From Streptomyces sp. NBC_00390 (GTDB taxonomy: Bacteria > Actinomycetota > Actinomycetes > Streptomycetales > Streptomycetaceae), in the NCBI RefSeq assembly GCF_036057275.1, contig NZ_CP107945.1, forward strand, positions 2,046,001-2,110,000: DNA of 64,000 nucleotides, read 5' to 3'. This document shows positions 31,389 through 39,978 of this stretch, piece after piece. Under the pieces are notes generated by a model. It was not told the DNA's origin, did no database searches, and saw only the letters and a list, made by a program, of their open reading frames with translations. A program made the position numbers and the translations under genes. The stretch's first letter is position 1; the number at the start of each line of letters is the position of its first letter.

Positions 31389-34300
31389 TCACGGGGCGTC
31401 CGGGCGCGGCTGCGGTTCGATGACGGCGTCGGTGTGGTCCAGCCGCTCGCCGTCCGCGAACGCCTCTTCGTACGCCTCGGCTCCGAGACAGCTCCGCAGC
31501 CGCGCGGAGATCCGCTCCACGTCACCACGCTCGGCGAGGGGCTGCGGAGCGCCCGAGCGGGCCCGGGTGGCAACGGCCGTGCCCAGCAGGCGGGCCGCCG
31601 TGGCGGGGTCGCCGGTGAGGGAGCAGGCCCCCGCGAGGCCCTCCAGCGCGAGGGCTACCGAACGCGGGTCGCCGGAGGCGCGGGCCGCGGCGAGGCCGTC
31701 CAGGTGCAAGGTCCGGGCCAGTCGGCCGTCGCCGCGCTGCTCGGCGATGAAGCCGAGCTCGGCCAGGACCAGGGCAAGGCCGGGAGCGTCGTTGCGGCTG
31801 CGGTTCCAGGCCAGCCAGGGGCGCAGCAGGTTCTCCGCGTCCTCGAACCGCCCCTCGCGCCGCTTGCCGAGGGCGAGGCCGACCGCCGCGAACTGCTCGG
31901 CAGGCTGGTTCCCCTGCTCGACGGCGAACCGCAGGGCGCGGGTGTGGAAGTCCTCCGCCTCCCGGTACCGGTCCGTCAGGAGGGCGATCCTGCCAAGTCC
32001 GGACATCTTGCGGGAGACCTCCGACCAGAGCTCCAGGCTCTCGGCGATACGAAGGCCCTCGCGATGGAGCTGGGCGGCCCGGCCGTAGTCGCCGTTGATC
32101 TCGGCGAGGACGCTGAGGGTCTCGTTCGCCTTCAGCTTCCCCCAGTCCTCGCCGAGTTCCACGAAGTGGTCGTGCGCCTCGAGCGCGTTGCCATGCATCG
32201 CCTCCAGGTCGCCCCGGCCCAGTGCCAGCGCCGCGCGGCTGCTGAGTGCGGCGGCGGTGCCCCAGGCGTCGCCCAGGACACGGAAGTCGCGCAGCGCCCG
32301 CTGCACGCTCGTCTCGCCCGCGGACAGCGCGCCCACACTCCACTGGGCGAACCCGAGGAACCACTCGGCGCGGGCCCTGCCCACCGTCCGCTCCCCCTGG
32401 TGCTCCTCGGGGCATTCGCCGTACCGGCCCGCGCGGGGAACGTCGTGCCCGGCGTGGTGGGTGTCCCGCCCCTGCTCGCCCAGCAGGAGCGCGAAGCCGG
32501 CGTGCCACGCCCGGGCCTCGGCCAGTTCGGCGGGCGGGACCTGGCCCGGGGTGCTCAGCGCGTCGGCCAGCGCCTTGCGCCCCTCGCCGAGCCGCCCGCG
32601 CAGGAAGCGGTACCAGCTGAGCGCGTTGGCGAGCCGCACGGCGGGGTACGCCGCTCCGGTGCGGCGGGCCTCCTCCTGGACGCGCTGGAAGTTGGCGGAC
32701 TCCGCGTCGAGCCGGCGCAGCCACCGGCACTGGTCGCGCCCGTACAGATGGGGACGGGCCCGCTCGACCAGTTCGGTGAAGTGGCGCAGCCGGCGGGCGG
32801 CGATCTCGCCTGCCTCGCCGGATTCTCGCAGCTTCTGCCGGCCGTACACGGCGACGGATTCGAGCAGGCGGTAGCGGGCACCGGCCGGGCTGTCGACCCG
32901 CAGCGCCAGCGAGCGGTCCACGAGCCCGGCGAGTATGTCGAGCACGTCGTCCCCCGCCACGTCGTCGCCCGCGCACACGTCCTCGGCGGCCTCCACGCCG
33001 CACCCCTCGGCGAACACGGTGAGCCGGCGCAGCACGGTCTGTTCCCGGACGTCCAGGAGGCTCCAGCTCCAGTCGATGGTGGCCTGGAGGGTGCGGTGAC
33101 GCCGGGGCGCATCGCGGTAGCCGCCGGTCAGTACCCGGAAGCGGTCGTCGAGCCGGTCGCACAACTCCCGTACTCCCAGGGCCCGGACCCGGGTGGCCGC
33201 GAGCTCCAGTGCGAGCGGGAGGCCGTCCAGGCGGCGGCACATCTCGGCGATCAGCGGTGCGGTGGTGGCGTCGAGGACGAACTTCGGGTCGGTCGCCGCG
33301 GCCCGGTCGACGAAGAGCTGCACGGCGCTGGACCCGCGCAGTGTTTCGAGGTCGTCCCGGCCCGGCTGCGGCAGGGCCAGCGGCGGGACCGGCCAGACGG
33401 CTTCGCGGCCGACCCGTAAAGTTTCCTGACTGGTCGTCAGTATGTGCAGGCCGGGTGCACTGTCGAGCAGGGGGCCCACGAGCCGCACCACGGCGTCGAG
33501 TACGTGCTCGCAGTTGTCCAGGACCAGGAGGACGCGCTGGGGGGCGAGTACACCGGCCAGCCGCCGGACCGGGTCGTCCGCCCGGTCGTCGTACACGCTC
33601 TCCCGGACCCCGATCACGGCGAGCACCAGGTCGGCGAGCACCTCCGGCCCCACCGGGCCCCCGGCGTCGTAGACACCGGCCAGCTCCACCAGCCAGGTCC
33701 CGCCCTGGAATTCGCTCTCCAGGCCGTCGGCCGTCGCCATCGCCATGCGGGTCTTGCCGACGCCGCCGGGGCCGGTGAGCGTGACCAGGCGCCGCTGGGC
33801 CAGCAGCGTACGCACCCGGCTCACGGCTTCGCCGCGCCCGACGAGGGTGCCGGCCGGGGCCGACAGGTTGGTGCGGGCTCGGGCGACGGTGGCGGTGCGG
33901 GCGGGGGGCTCCAGCCGGGCGAGGCCGGTGTCGTGGCGGAGGATGGCCCGCTGGAGCTCGACAAGGGCCGGGCCCGGTGTCAGGCCCAGTTCCTCGTCGA
34001 GGCGCCGGCGCAGTTCCGCGTAGCTGTCGAGGGCGTCGGAAGGGCGGCCCGCCTGGTACAGGGCCCGCATCTGCGCGATGCGCAGCCCCTCGCGGAGCGG
34101 GAACCGGTCGACGAGGGCGGCGAGTTCACCGAGGAGTACGCCGTGCTCGCCGAGGGCGAGCCGGGCGTCGGCGTGCTCCTCCACCACGCACAGCCGCTCC
34201 TCCTCGAGGCTCGCGGCGGCGGCGCGGGCGAACGGCTGGTCGGCGAAGTCCGCGAAGGCGGGCCCGCGCCACAGCGACAGCGACTCCGCGAACAGGGACG

Positions 34301-34670
34301 CGCGCCTGCGGGGTATGTCGCAGGACCGCGCCTCGGCGACCAGGGCCCGGAACCGGCCCGCGTCGAGGGCGTCGGCGGGCACGTCGAGCAGGTAGCCGGG
34401 TGCGCGGTGGACGACGAGTGAGCGGGCACCGGGTTCTGCGTTCTCCAGGGCCCGGCGCAGCTGGGAGACCTTGGCCTGGAGCGACGAGGTCGGCCGGGCG
34501 GTGAAGGTGGAGCCGCCCCACAGGTCTTCGATGAGCCGCCCCGTGGAGACCACGTGCGCGTGGTGCACGAGCAGGTCCGCGAGGAGCGTGCGGACCTTCA
34601 GCTCGGGAACCCGCACCTGCCGTCCCTCGGCCGTCCACACCTCCAGCGGTCCCAGCACCCCGAATTGCAT
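31389..34670 (-). CDS. SARP-family regulator with NB-ARC and TPR domains (AfsR-like)
   Basis: A 1093-aa regulator. Residues 1-95: OmpR-like winged helix (FGVLGPLEVW, LKVRTLLADLLVH, SLQAKVSQLRRALE). About 100-245: bacterial transcriptional activation domain (LSLWRGPAFADF, ALYQAGRPSDALDSYAELRRRLDEELGLTPGP). About 290-620: NB-ARC ATPase (LTGPGGVGKTRMAMA, VLLVLDNCEHV). The C-terminus has TPR repeats. SARPs bind 7-bp direct repeats at 11-bp spacing; three CCGAAGC repeats at that spacing lie 86 bp upstream (34756-34784). Codon 418 (33419-33417) is TTA, so translation may depend on the bldA tRNA. It is divergent from the imine-reductase-like gene. Confidence 0.9.
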   Translation of the reverse strand: MQFGVLGPLEVWTAEGRQVRVPELKVRTLLADLLVHHAHVVSTGRLIEDLWGGSTFTARPTSSLQAKVSQLRRALENAEPGARSLVVHRAPGYLLDVPADALDAGRFRALVAEARSCDIPRRRASLFAESLSLWRGPAFADFADQPFARAAAASLEEERLCVVEEHADARLALGEHGVLLGELAALVDRFPLREGLRIAQMRALYQAGRPSDALDSYAELRRRLDEELGLTPGPALVELQRAILRHDTGLARLEPPARTATVARARTNLSAPAGTLVGRGEAVSRVRTLLAQRRLVTLTGPGGVGKTRMAMATADGLESEFQGGTWLVELAGVYDAGGPVGPEVLADLVLAVIGVRESVYDDRADDPVRRLAGVLAPQRVLLVLDNCEHVLDAVVRLVGPLLDSAPGLHILTTSQETLRVGREAVWPVPPLALPQPGRDDLETLRGSSAVQLFVDRAAATDPKFVLDATTAPLIAEMCRRLDGLPLALELAATRVRALGVRELCDRLDDRFRVLTGGYRDAPRRHRTLQATIDWSWSLLDVREQTVLRRLTVFAEGCGVEAAEDVCAGDDVAGDDVLDILAGLVDRSLALRVDSPAGARYRLLESVAVYGRQKLRESGEAGEIAARRLRHFTELVERARPHLYGRDQCRWLRRLDAESANFQRVQEEARRTGAAYPAVRLANALSWYRFLRGRLGEGRKALADALSTPGQVPPAELAEARAWHAGFALLLGEQGRDTHHAGHDVPRAGRYGECPEEHQGERTVGRARAEWFLGFAQWSVGALSAGETSVQRALRDFRVLGDAWGTAAALSSRAALALGRGDLEAMHGNALEAHDHFVELGEDWGKLKANETLSVLAEINGDYGRAAQLHREGLRIAESLELWSEVSRKMSGLGRIALLTDRYREAEDFHTRALRFAVEQGNQPAEQFAAVGLALGKRREGRFEDAENLLRPWLAWNRSRNDAPGLALVLAELGFIAEQRGDGRLARTLHLDGLAAARASGDPRSVALALEGLAGACSLTGDPATAARLLGTAVATRARSGAPQPLAERGDVERISARLRSCLGAEAYEEAFADGERLDHTDAVIEPQPRPDAP

Positions 34671-34674
34671 GGCC

Positions 34675-35088
34675 TCACAGTAACCCGGGCCAACCGCCGA
34701 GCAGTGGCTGATTCGCGCAGGTCACAGCCCTTCCGATCAGCGGTGACAGAGGGTTCCGAAGCGAGCCCGAAGCAAACCCGAAGCGGCTTCGGACACAGTG
34801 GGAGCCCTGGCCGACGGCGCATGGAAGACCCCGGATGCCCTCCAGGGCGGCGGGCACCGGGGCGTGGGAATCGATCGAGGAGAACAGGGTGATGTAGCGG
34901 TCGGTCGGCCGGGCGATGAGCAGCCCCGCGTACCCCACCACACCCAGGGCGATGTACGACAGCGTCTCGCGGCCGCTCCAGTCGAGATCCCCGGCCCTGC
35001 GGGCCCAGTTCTGATCGGCTCCCTTCTCGAGAACTGCGGTGCTTTCTTCGGCTGCGGCGCGTACGAGGTCGGGCCAGGAAAGAGTCAT
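34675..35088 (-). pseudogene. 3'-truncated DinB/maleylpyruvate isomerase-like gene
   Basis: The first 85 or so residues are a good start of a mycothiol-dependent maleylpyruvate isomerase/DinB-type protein (SWPDLVRAAAEESTAVLEKG, DWARRAGDLDW-like WARRAGDLDWSGRETLSYIAL). After about position 34830 the frame loses codon bias and resemblance and runs to a stop at 34675, directly in front of the SARP gene. Homologues are over 200 aa, so the 3' part is lost. The junction lies where the SARP operator repeats begin. Start ATG 35088. Confidence 0.6.
34756..34784 (-). promoter_or_regulatory. Three CCGAAGC direct repeats at 11-bp period (SARP-box-like)
   Basis: CCGAAGC starts at 34756, 34767 and 34778: three identical heptamers exactly 11 bp (one helical turn) apart, 86 bp upstream of the leftward SARP start. 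Heptamer repeats at 11-bp spacing are the known binding pattern of SARP/AfsR winged helices. Autoregulation is inferred. Confidence 0.75.
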
Positions 35089-35136
35089 GGAATGGACGTT
35101 GTCACAACGGAGACGACCCGCTCCAAAGTCATTTTC

Positions 35137-35156
35137 CGGTAATTGAACGGTAATTG
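35137..35156 (+). promoter_or_regulatory. CGGTAATTG direct repeat at 11-bp period
   Basis: CGGTAATTG at 35137-35145 and again at 35148-35156: two identical nonamers 11 bp apart, about 310 bp upstream of the imine-reductase-like start and just upstream of the truncated DinB-like gene. The spacing matches SARP sites but the sequence differs from the CCGAAGC set, so it may serve another factor. Confidence 0.55.
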
Positions 35157-35464
35157 GAGGCGCCCGGGATCCGACATTTCCCATGACCGCGCAGTGGACA
35201 CTCTCTTACTCTTTTCCGCCTCGCTTTCAGTACTGTTCCAGGTGCCTTGAGAGTGCTGGCCGAGTGCGTCCTCTCGTTCGGCAGAACCAGCCCCACGACC
35301 GAGGAGGAGCCCTGGGCACCGTCTCCCTCCAGGCCGCGGCGCCCGCATGCGCGACCCGCTGAACACGTATTCCCCTTTCCTCTGCCATTTCCATCCTCAC
35401 TCCGAAGCCGCGGCACTCCTTGCCGCTTTCACCCCCGCAGAACAAATGCACTGGAGGATCATTC

Positions 35465-36352
35465 ATGGGCGACAACCGCACCCCGGTGACGGTCATCGGC
35501 CTCGGTCTCATGGGACGGGCGCTCGCCGCCGCGTTCCTGAAGGCCGGTCACACGACGACCGTGTGGAATCGTTCGGCCCAGAAGGCCGAGCAGCTCGTCT
35601 CGGAGGGGGCGGTGCTCGCCGCGACGCCCGCCGAGGCGGTGGCCGCCGGTGAGCTGGTGGTGGTGTGCCTGTCGACGTACGACACCGTGCACGACGTGAT
35701 CGGCCCGCTGGGCGAGGGCCTGCGGGGCAAGGTTCTCGTGAACCTGACGAGCGGCTCGTCCGACCAGGGCCGCAAGACCGCGGTGTGGGCGGACCAACAG
35801 GGCGCGGAGTACCTCGACGGCGCGATCATGATCACGCCGCCCGGCATCGGCTCCGACACCTCCGTGGTGTTCTACGCCGGCACGGAGGGCGTCTTCAAGA
35901 AGTACGAGTCCACGCTCAAGCTGCTGGGCGGTGGCACCACGTACCTCGGCACCGACCACGGCATGCCGGCGCTGTACGACGTGTCGCTGCTCGGCCTGAT
36001 GTGGGGCACGCTCAACAGCTTCCTGCACGGTGTCGCCATCGTGGAGACGGCCAACGTCGGCGCCCAGCAGTTCCTGCCGTGGGCGCACATGTGGCTGGAG
36101 GCCATCAAGACCTTCACGGCCGACTACGCGGCGCAGATCGACGCCGGCGACGGCAGGTTCCCGGCCAACGACGCCACGCTGGAGACGCACCTGGAGGCGC
36201 TCAAGCACCTCGTGCACGAGAGCGAGGCGCTCGGTGTCGACTCCGAACTCCCCAAGTACTCCCAGGCATTGATGGAGCGGGTCATCAACCAGGGCCACGC
36301 CAGGAACAGCTACGCCGCCGTGGTCAAGGCGTACCGCAAGCCCTCGGAGTGA
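35465..36352 (+). CDS. Imine-reductase-like NADPH-dependent oxidoreductase
   Basis: A 295-aa beta-hydroxyacid-dehydrogenase-fold protein of the imine reductase family: Rossmann motif IGLGLMGRAL (11-20), NADPH-binding WNRSAQKAEQL, NLTSGSSDQGRK, LDGAIMITPPGIG, and MPALYDVSLLGLMWG with Tyr171-Asp172 at the position of the family's proton donor. These enzymes reduce cyclic imines or iminium ions; the natural substrate is unknown. GGAGG 8 nt before ATG 35465 fixes the start. The gene stands opposite the SARP, with SARP-like direct repeats in between, so SARP control is plausible. Confidence 0.85.
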   Translation: MGDNRTPVTVIGLGLMGRALAAAFLKAGHTTTVWNRSAQKAEQLVSEGAVLAATPAEAVAAGELVVVCLSTYDTVHDVIGPLGEGLRGKVLVNLTSGSSDQGRKTAVWADQQGAEYLDGAIMITPPGIGSDTSVVFYAGTEGVFKKYESTLKLLGGGTTYLGTDHGMPALYDVSLLGLMWGTLNSFLHGVAIVETANVGAQQFLPWAHMWLEAIKTFTADYAAQIDAGDGRFPANDATLETHLEALKHLVHESEALGVDSELPKYSQALMERVINQGHARNSYAAVVKAYRKPSE

Positions 36353-36545
36353 GCGGAGCGGCACAGTCCGCTTCCCGGTGAGGCAGCGGGGGCCGGTACG
36401 ACGGCGGTCACCGACCCGCCGGACCTGCCCCCGCTGCCGCCCGCCTCCTCTCGTTCCTCACCTCGGCCACGTCCTCCCCTCCTTTCCTGTGCCTGTCCTT
36501 CCCGTCCTTCGCCCACATCCGACCGGGTCCACCAGGGGAATCTCC

Positions 36546-37110
36546 ATGTGGAACCGCTGCACCGCGAGGACCTGCTGCTCGGCATCGACCAGCTGTCGCC
36601 GACCGACCGGATCAGGCAGGCTGCCGGGCGTTGGAGTGGGCCGGGACAAGTACGCCCGCGGTGGCTGGGGTCGGCGCCGCCCCGGCCCGTTGCTGCGTCA
36701 GCTCCCGGCGACCCAACAGCCGTGCGGCAATGTCGCCTTCGCGGGCTGCGGAGCGAACGCCGCGGCCAGAGGCCGTTGCACGGCACGTGGCCTCCCTGCA
36801 TCCGGCGGAAGCGGCGGAGCTGTCTCTGGAGTCGGAGCACACCAAGTCGCAGGCCTTCGCCCGCGCATGGGCGCGCAAGGAGGCATACCTCAAGGGGATC
36901 GGTACCTGCCTCTCGCGTGACCCCCGTCTTGACCATGTCGGCACGGGGCCACTGCCCGGACCGGACCACGGGGCCGGGTTCTCGGCGATGTGGCCGTACC
37001 GGACAGGCACGCCGGTGCCTTCGCCTTCGCCTTCCGGGCGGACGGGACGAACCCGGCGGGTGGCGTTCCCTTCTGACGGCGAACAGGTACCCGGCAGCGG
37101 CCCGTGCGGG
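36546..37110 (+). pseudogene. Decayed phosphopantetheinyl transferase gene
   Basis: PPTase-like segments are spread over more than one frame. An N-terminal part from about 36546 reads LLLGIDQLSPTDRIRQAAGR. In another frame, roughly 36750-37000, comes a clear C-terminal half: LHPAEAAELSLESEHTKSQAFARAWARKEAYLKGIGTCL, which includes the WxxKEAxxK active-site motif, then VGTGPLPGPDHGAGFSAMW. The Mg-binding GxD segment is not found in frame. I read it as an Sfp-type PPTase broken by frameshifts and probably a deletion, not a sequencing error, because several breaks are needed. It follows the imine-reductase-like gene. Confidence 0.65.
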
Positions 37111-37277
37111 CGGGTACGACGACCGCCACGCACCAAGGTGGGCCGTGTTCTGATGTACTGCGACCGCAAGATGCGATGCCGGGCCGACAGGGGCCAGGCC
37201 AGGGTTGCCTCAGCGACACAGATCACCGGCCACGTGTCTTCAACGAGCCTGCGATCCTAGGTAATGTGAGTGACTAA

Positions 37278-37293
37278 ATTACCCGCGGGTAAT
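37278..37293. promoter_or_regulatory. Perfect 16-bp palindrome upstream of the Fe-S oxidoreductase
   Basis: ATTACCCGCGGGTAAT is a perfect palindrome 54-69 bp before ATG 37347, next to an AT-rich TGACTAAATTAC stretch likely to include the promoter. TTAC-N6-GTAA symmetry is typical of TetR-family operators. The regulator is not in the window. Confidence 0.65.
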
Positions 37294-37346
37294 CTCGCCA
37301 TCCCCGCTCTCGCAATCCCCGCTCTCGCAGGCCCGAGGAGCCCCTC

Positions 37347-39611
37347 ATGCAACTCACCGCGATCATTGTGTCGCTGGTGCTGGCCGTGGTCGGTGTCGCA
37401 CTGTTCGGCCGAGCCATCGCGCAGATCTACCACTTCGTGAAGCTCGGCCAGCCGGTCCCCGCCGGATGGCGGACCAACGATCCCGTCGCGCGGACGGTCA
37501 CCGTGGTCAGGGAGTTCCTCGGCCACACCCGTATGAACCGCTGGGGCATCGTGGGCGTCGCCCACTGGTTCGTCGCCGTCGCCTTCTTCAGCCTCACCCT
37601 CACCCTCGCCAACGCCTTCGGGCAGCTCTTCCAGGCCGACTGGATGCTCCCGGTCATCGGCGGCTGGCTGCCGTGGGAGCTGGTGGTCGAGTGGTTCGGC
37701 ACGACGATGACCCTGGGCATCCTCACCCTGATCGCGATCCGGCTGCTGAACCTGCCGTCGCGTGCGGGCCGCAAGTCGCGCTTCGCCGGCTCGAAGGCCG
37801 GGCAGGCGTACTTCGTCGAGTACGTCATCCTCACCATCGGTCTCGCGATCATGACCCTTCGAGGCCTCGAGGGCGCACTCCACCACGTCGAGGGTTACGA
37901 GGCCGCGTACTTCGCGTCGTACCCGCTGGTGCTGGCCTTCAAGGGACTGAGCGTCTCCACGCTCCAGAACCTGGTCTACCTCACCGCCTTGATCAAGATC
38001 GCGGCCTCCTTCATCTGGATGATCACGGTCTCGCTGAACACGAACATGGGTGTGGCCTGGCACCGCTTCCTCGGCTTCCCGAACATCTGGTTCAAGCGCA
38101 ACGCGGACGGCGCGACCGCGCTCGGCGCGCTGCAGCCGATGACGACCGGTGGCAAGCCGATCGACTTCGAGGACCCGGGCGAGGACGACGTCTACGGCGT
38201 CTCCCAGGTCGAGCAGTTCTCCTGGAAGGGCATCCTCGACTTCTCCACCTGCACCGAGTGCGGCCGCTGCCAGTCGCAGTGCCCCGCCTGGAACACCGGC
38301 AAGCCGCTGTCCCCCAAACTCCTGATCATGTCGCTGCGCGACCACGCCCATGCCAAGGCCCCCTACCTGCTGGCCGGCGGCGGCAAGACCATGGAGGGCG
38401 AGGAGAAGGCCTCCCCGGAGCAGCTGAAGGACGTCCCCGCCGCCGCGCTGGCCCAGGCCGAACGCCCGCTGATCGGCACCGTCGAGGAGAACGGCGTCAT
38501 CGACCCGGACGTGCTGTGGTCCTGCACCACCTGCGGTGCCTGCGTGGAGCAGTGCCCGGTCGACATCGAGCACATCGACCACATCGTCGACATGCGCCGC
38601 TACCAGGTGATGATCGAGTCCTCGTTCCCGTCGGAGGCGGGCACGATGCTCAAGAACCTGGAGAAGAAGGGCAACCCCTGGGGCCTGGCCAAGAAGCAGC
38701 GCGTGGAGTGGACCAAGGAGGTCGACTTCGAGGTCCCGATCGTCGGCAAGGACGTCGAGGACCTCACCGAGGTCGACTACCTCTACTGGGTCGGCTGCGC
38801 CGGCGCCCTGGAGGACCGCGCGAAGAAGACCACCAAGGCCTTCGCGGAACTGCTGCACATGGCGGGCGTGAAGTTCGCCATCATGGGCGGCGAGGAGAAG
38901 TGCACCGGTGACTCACCGCGCCGCCTGGGCAACGAACCGCTGTTCCAGCAGCTCGGCCAGGAGAACGTCGCCATGCTCAACATGGCCTTCGGCGAGGACG
39001 ACGAGGACCCCGCGACGAAGAAGCCGAAGTCGGCCAAGAAGATCGTCGCGACCTGCCCGCACTGCTTCAACACGATCGCGAACGAGTACCCCCAGCTGGG
39101 CGGCGAGTTCGAGGTCATCCACCACACCCAGCTGCTGCAGCACCTCATCGACGAGGGCAAACTCGTCCCCGTCACCCCCGTCGACGGCCTGATCACCTAC
39201 CACGACCCCTGCTACCTGGGCCGCCACAACAAGGTCTACACACCCCCGCGCGAGATCATGTCCGCCGTCCCGGGCCTGCGCCAGCAGGAGATGCACCGCC
39301 ACAAGGAACGCGGCTTCTGCTGCGGCGCCGGCGGCGCCCGCATGTGGATGGAAGAGCGGATCGGCAAGCGCATCAACAACGAACGCGTCGACGAAGCCCT
39401 CTCCCTCAACCCCGACATCGTCTCCACCGCCTGCCCCTTCTGCCTCGTCATGCTCACCGACTCCGTCAACGGCAAGAAGAACGACGGCCAGGCCAAGGAA
39501 ACCGTCCAGGTCGTCGACGTCGCCCAACTCCTCCTCGACTCCGTCAAGACCCCCGTCGAGGAGAGTGACAGCGAGACCGTCGCGGAGCCGCAGGCCGAGC
39601 CGGTGAAGTAG
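37347..39611 (+). CDS. Membrane-anchored (Fe-S) heterodisulfide-reductase-like oxidoreductase
   Basis: A 754-aa protein. Residues 1-235 hold about five to six membrane helices like the cytochrome-b/NarI-type anchor. Then two [4Fe-4S] ferredoxin motifs: CTECGRCQSQCP (Cys302, 305, 308, 312) and CTTCGACVEQCP near 395-406. The C-terminal part has two CCG-type domains, with HDPCYLGRHNK and GFCCGAGGARMW. This layout fits electron transfer from the membrane pool to a partner acyl-CoA dehydrogenase or similar, as in the actinobacterial HdrD/GlpC-like family; the partner is unknown. It is a typical Streptomyces core gene. The acidic tail (EESDSETVAEPQAEP) is dispensable-looking. Confidence 0.88.
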   Translation: MQLTAIIVSLVLAVVGVALFGRAIAQIYHFVKLGQPVPAGWRTNDPVARTVTVVREFLGHTRMNRWGIVGVAHWFVAVAFFSLTLTLANAFGQLFQADWMLPVIGGWLPWELVVEWFGTTMTLGILTLIAIRLLNLPSRAGRKSRFAGSKAGQAYFVEYVILTIGLAIMTLRGLEGALHHVEGYEAAYFASYPLVLAFKGLSVSTLQNLVYLTALIKIAASFIWMITVSLNTNMGVAWHRFLGFPNIWFKRNADGATALGALQPMTTGGKPIDFEDPGEDDVYGVSQVEQFSWKGILDFSTCTECGRCQSQCPAWNTGKPLSPKLLIMSLRDHAHAKAPYLLAGGGKTMEGEEKASPEQLKDVPAAALAQAERPLIGTVEENGVIDPDVLWSCTTCGACVEQCPVDIEHIDHIVDMRRYQVMIESSFPSEAGTMLKNLEKKGNPWGLAKKQRVEWTKEVDFEVPIVGKDVEDLTEVDYLYWVGCAGALEDRAKKTTKAFAELLHMAGVKFAIMGGEEKCTGDSPRRLGNEPLFQQLGQENVAMLNMAFGEDDEDPATKKPKSAKKIVATCPHCFNTIANEYPQLGGEFEVIHHTQLLQHLIDEGKLVPVTPVDGLITYHDPCYLGRHNKVYTPPREIMSAVPGLRQQEMHRHKERGFCCGAGGARMWMEERIGKRINNERVDEALSLNPDIVSTACPFCLVMLTDSVNGKKNDGQAKETVQVVDVAQLLLDSVKTPVEESDSETVAEPQAEPVK

Positions 39612-39626
39612 CGGTAGACCGCAAGC

Positions 39627-39667
39627 ACGACAGCCGGTGCCCGAAGGCAGGGGGCACCGGCTGTCGT
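39627..39667 (+). terminator. Perfect 16-bp hairpin after the Fe-S gene
   Basis: ACGACAGCCGGTGCCC (39627-39642) pairs exactly with 39652-39667 around a 9-nt loop, starting 15 bp past the stop codon. Confidence 0.85.
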
Positions 39668-39978
39668 CGTTCCCGCCCGCACCGGAGCCCACTGCGCCGG
39701 TGGTGTCCTTGCTCGGCAGTCAAGGGCCCCTACGGCCGCACCGTACGGGCGCCTGGCGCGGGCACAGGCCGGAAGGGACGCGGGGTCTGTGCGGCGGGTG
39801 GCTGCGGCGTTCGTGCCGCCCTCGCCCGTCGTCGGGCGAGAGAGCAGCCCCGCTGTCGCCGACGGCCGAGCAGGGCGCAGAAGGTTCCGACGGGGGGCGC
39901 TGGAGCGGGATCGGAAGGTGCTCCAGGGGCCGCAGGGACGTATCAGCGGTAACGGTCGCTCGTCACGCGCCCGAACAC
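39668..39978. other. Intergenic region, right flank of the TnpB element
   Basis: About 310 bp between the Fe-S terminator and the TnpB stop. No credible gene. It may hold the outer end of the transposable element, but I could not define the boundary. Confidence 0.35.

Noticed and set aside
31215..33419. A 734-codon plus-strand open frame over the SARP gene
   Set aside because: Antisense shadow. The minus strand encodes a complete SARP/NB-ARC/TPR protein with a matching start and operator.
37257..38858. Minus-strand open frame in the Fe-S oxidoreductase gene
   Set aside because: It lacks any domain and lies wholly antisense to a gene with clear Fe-S motifs.
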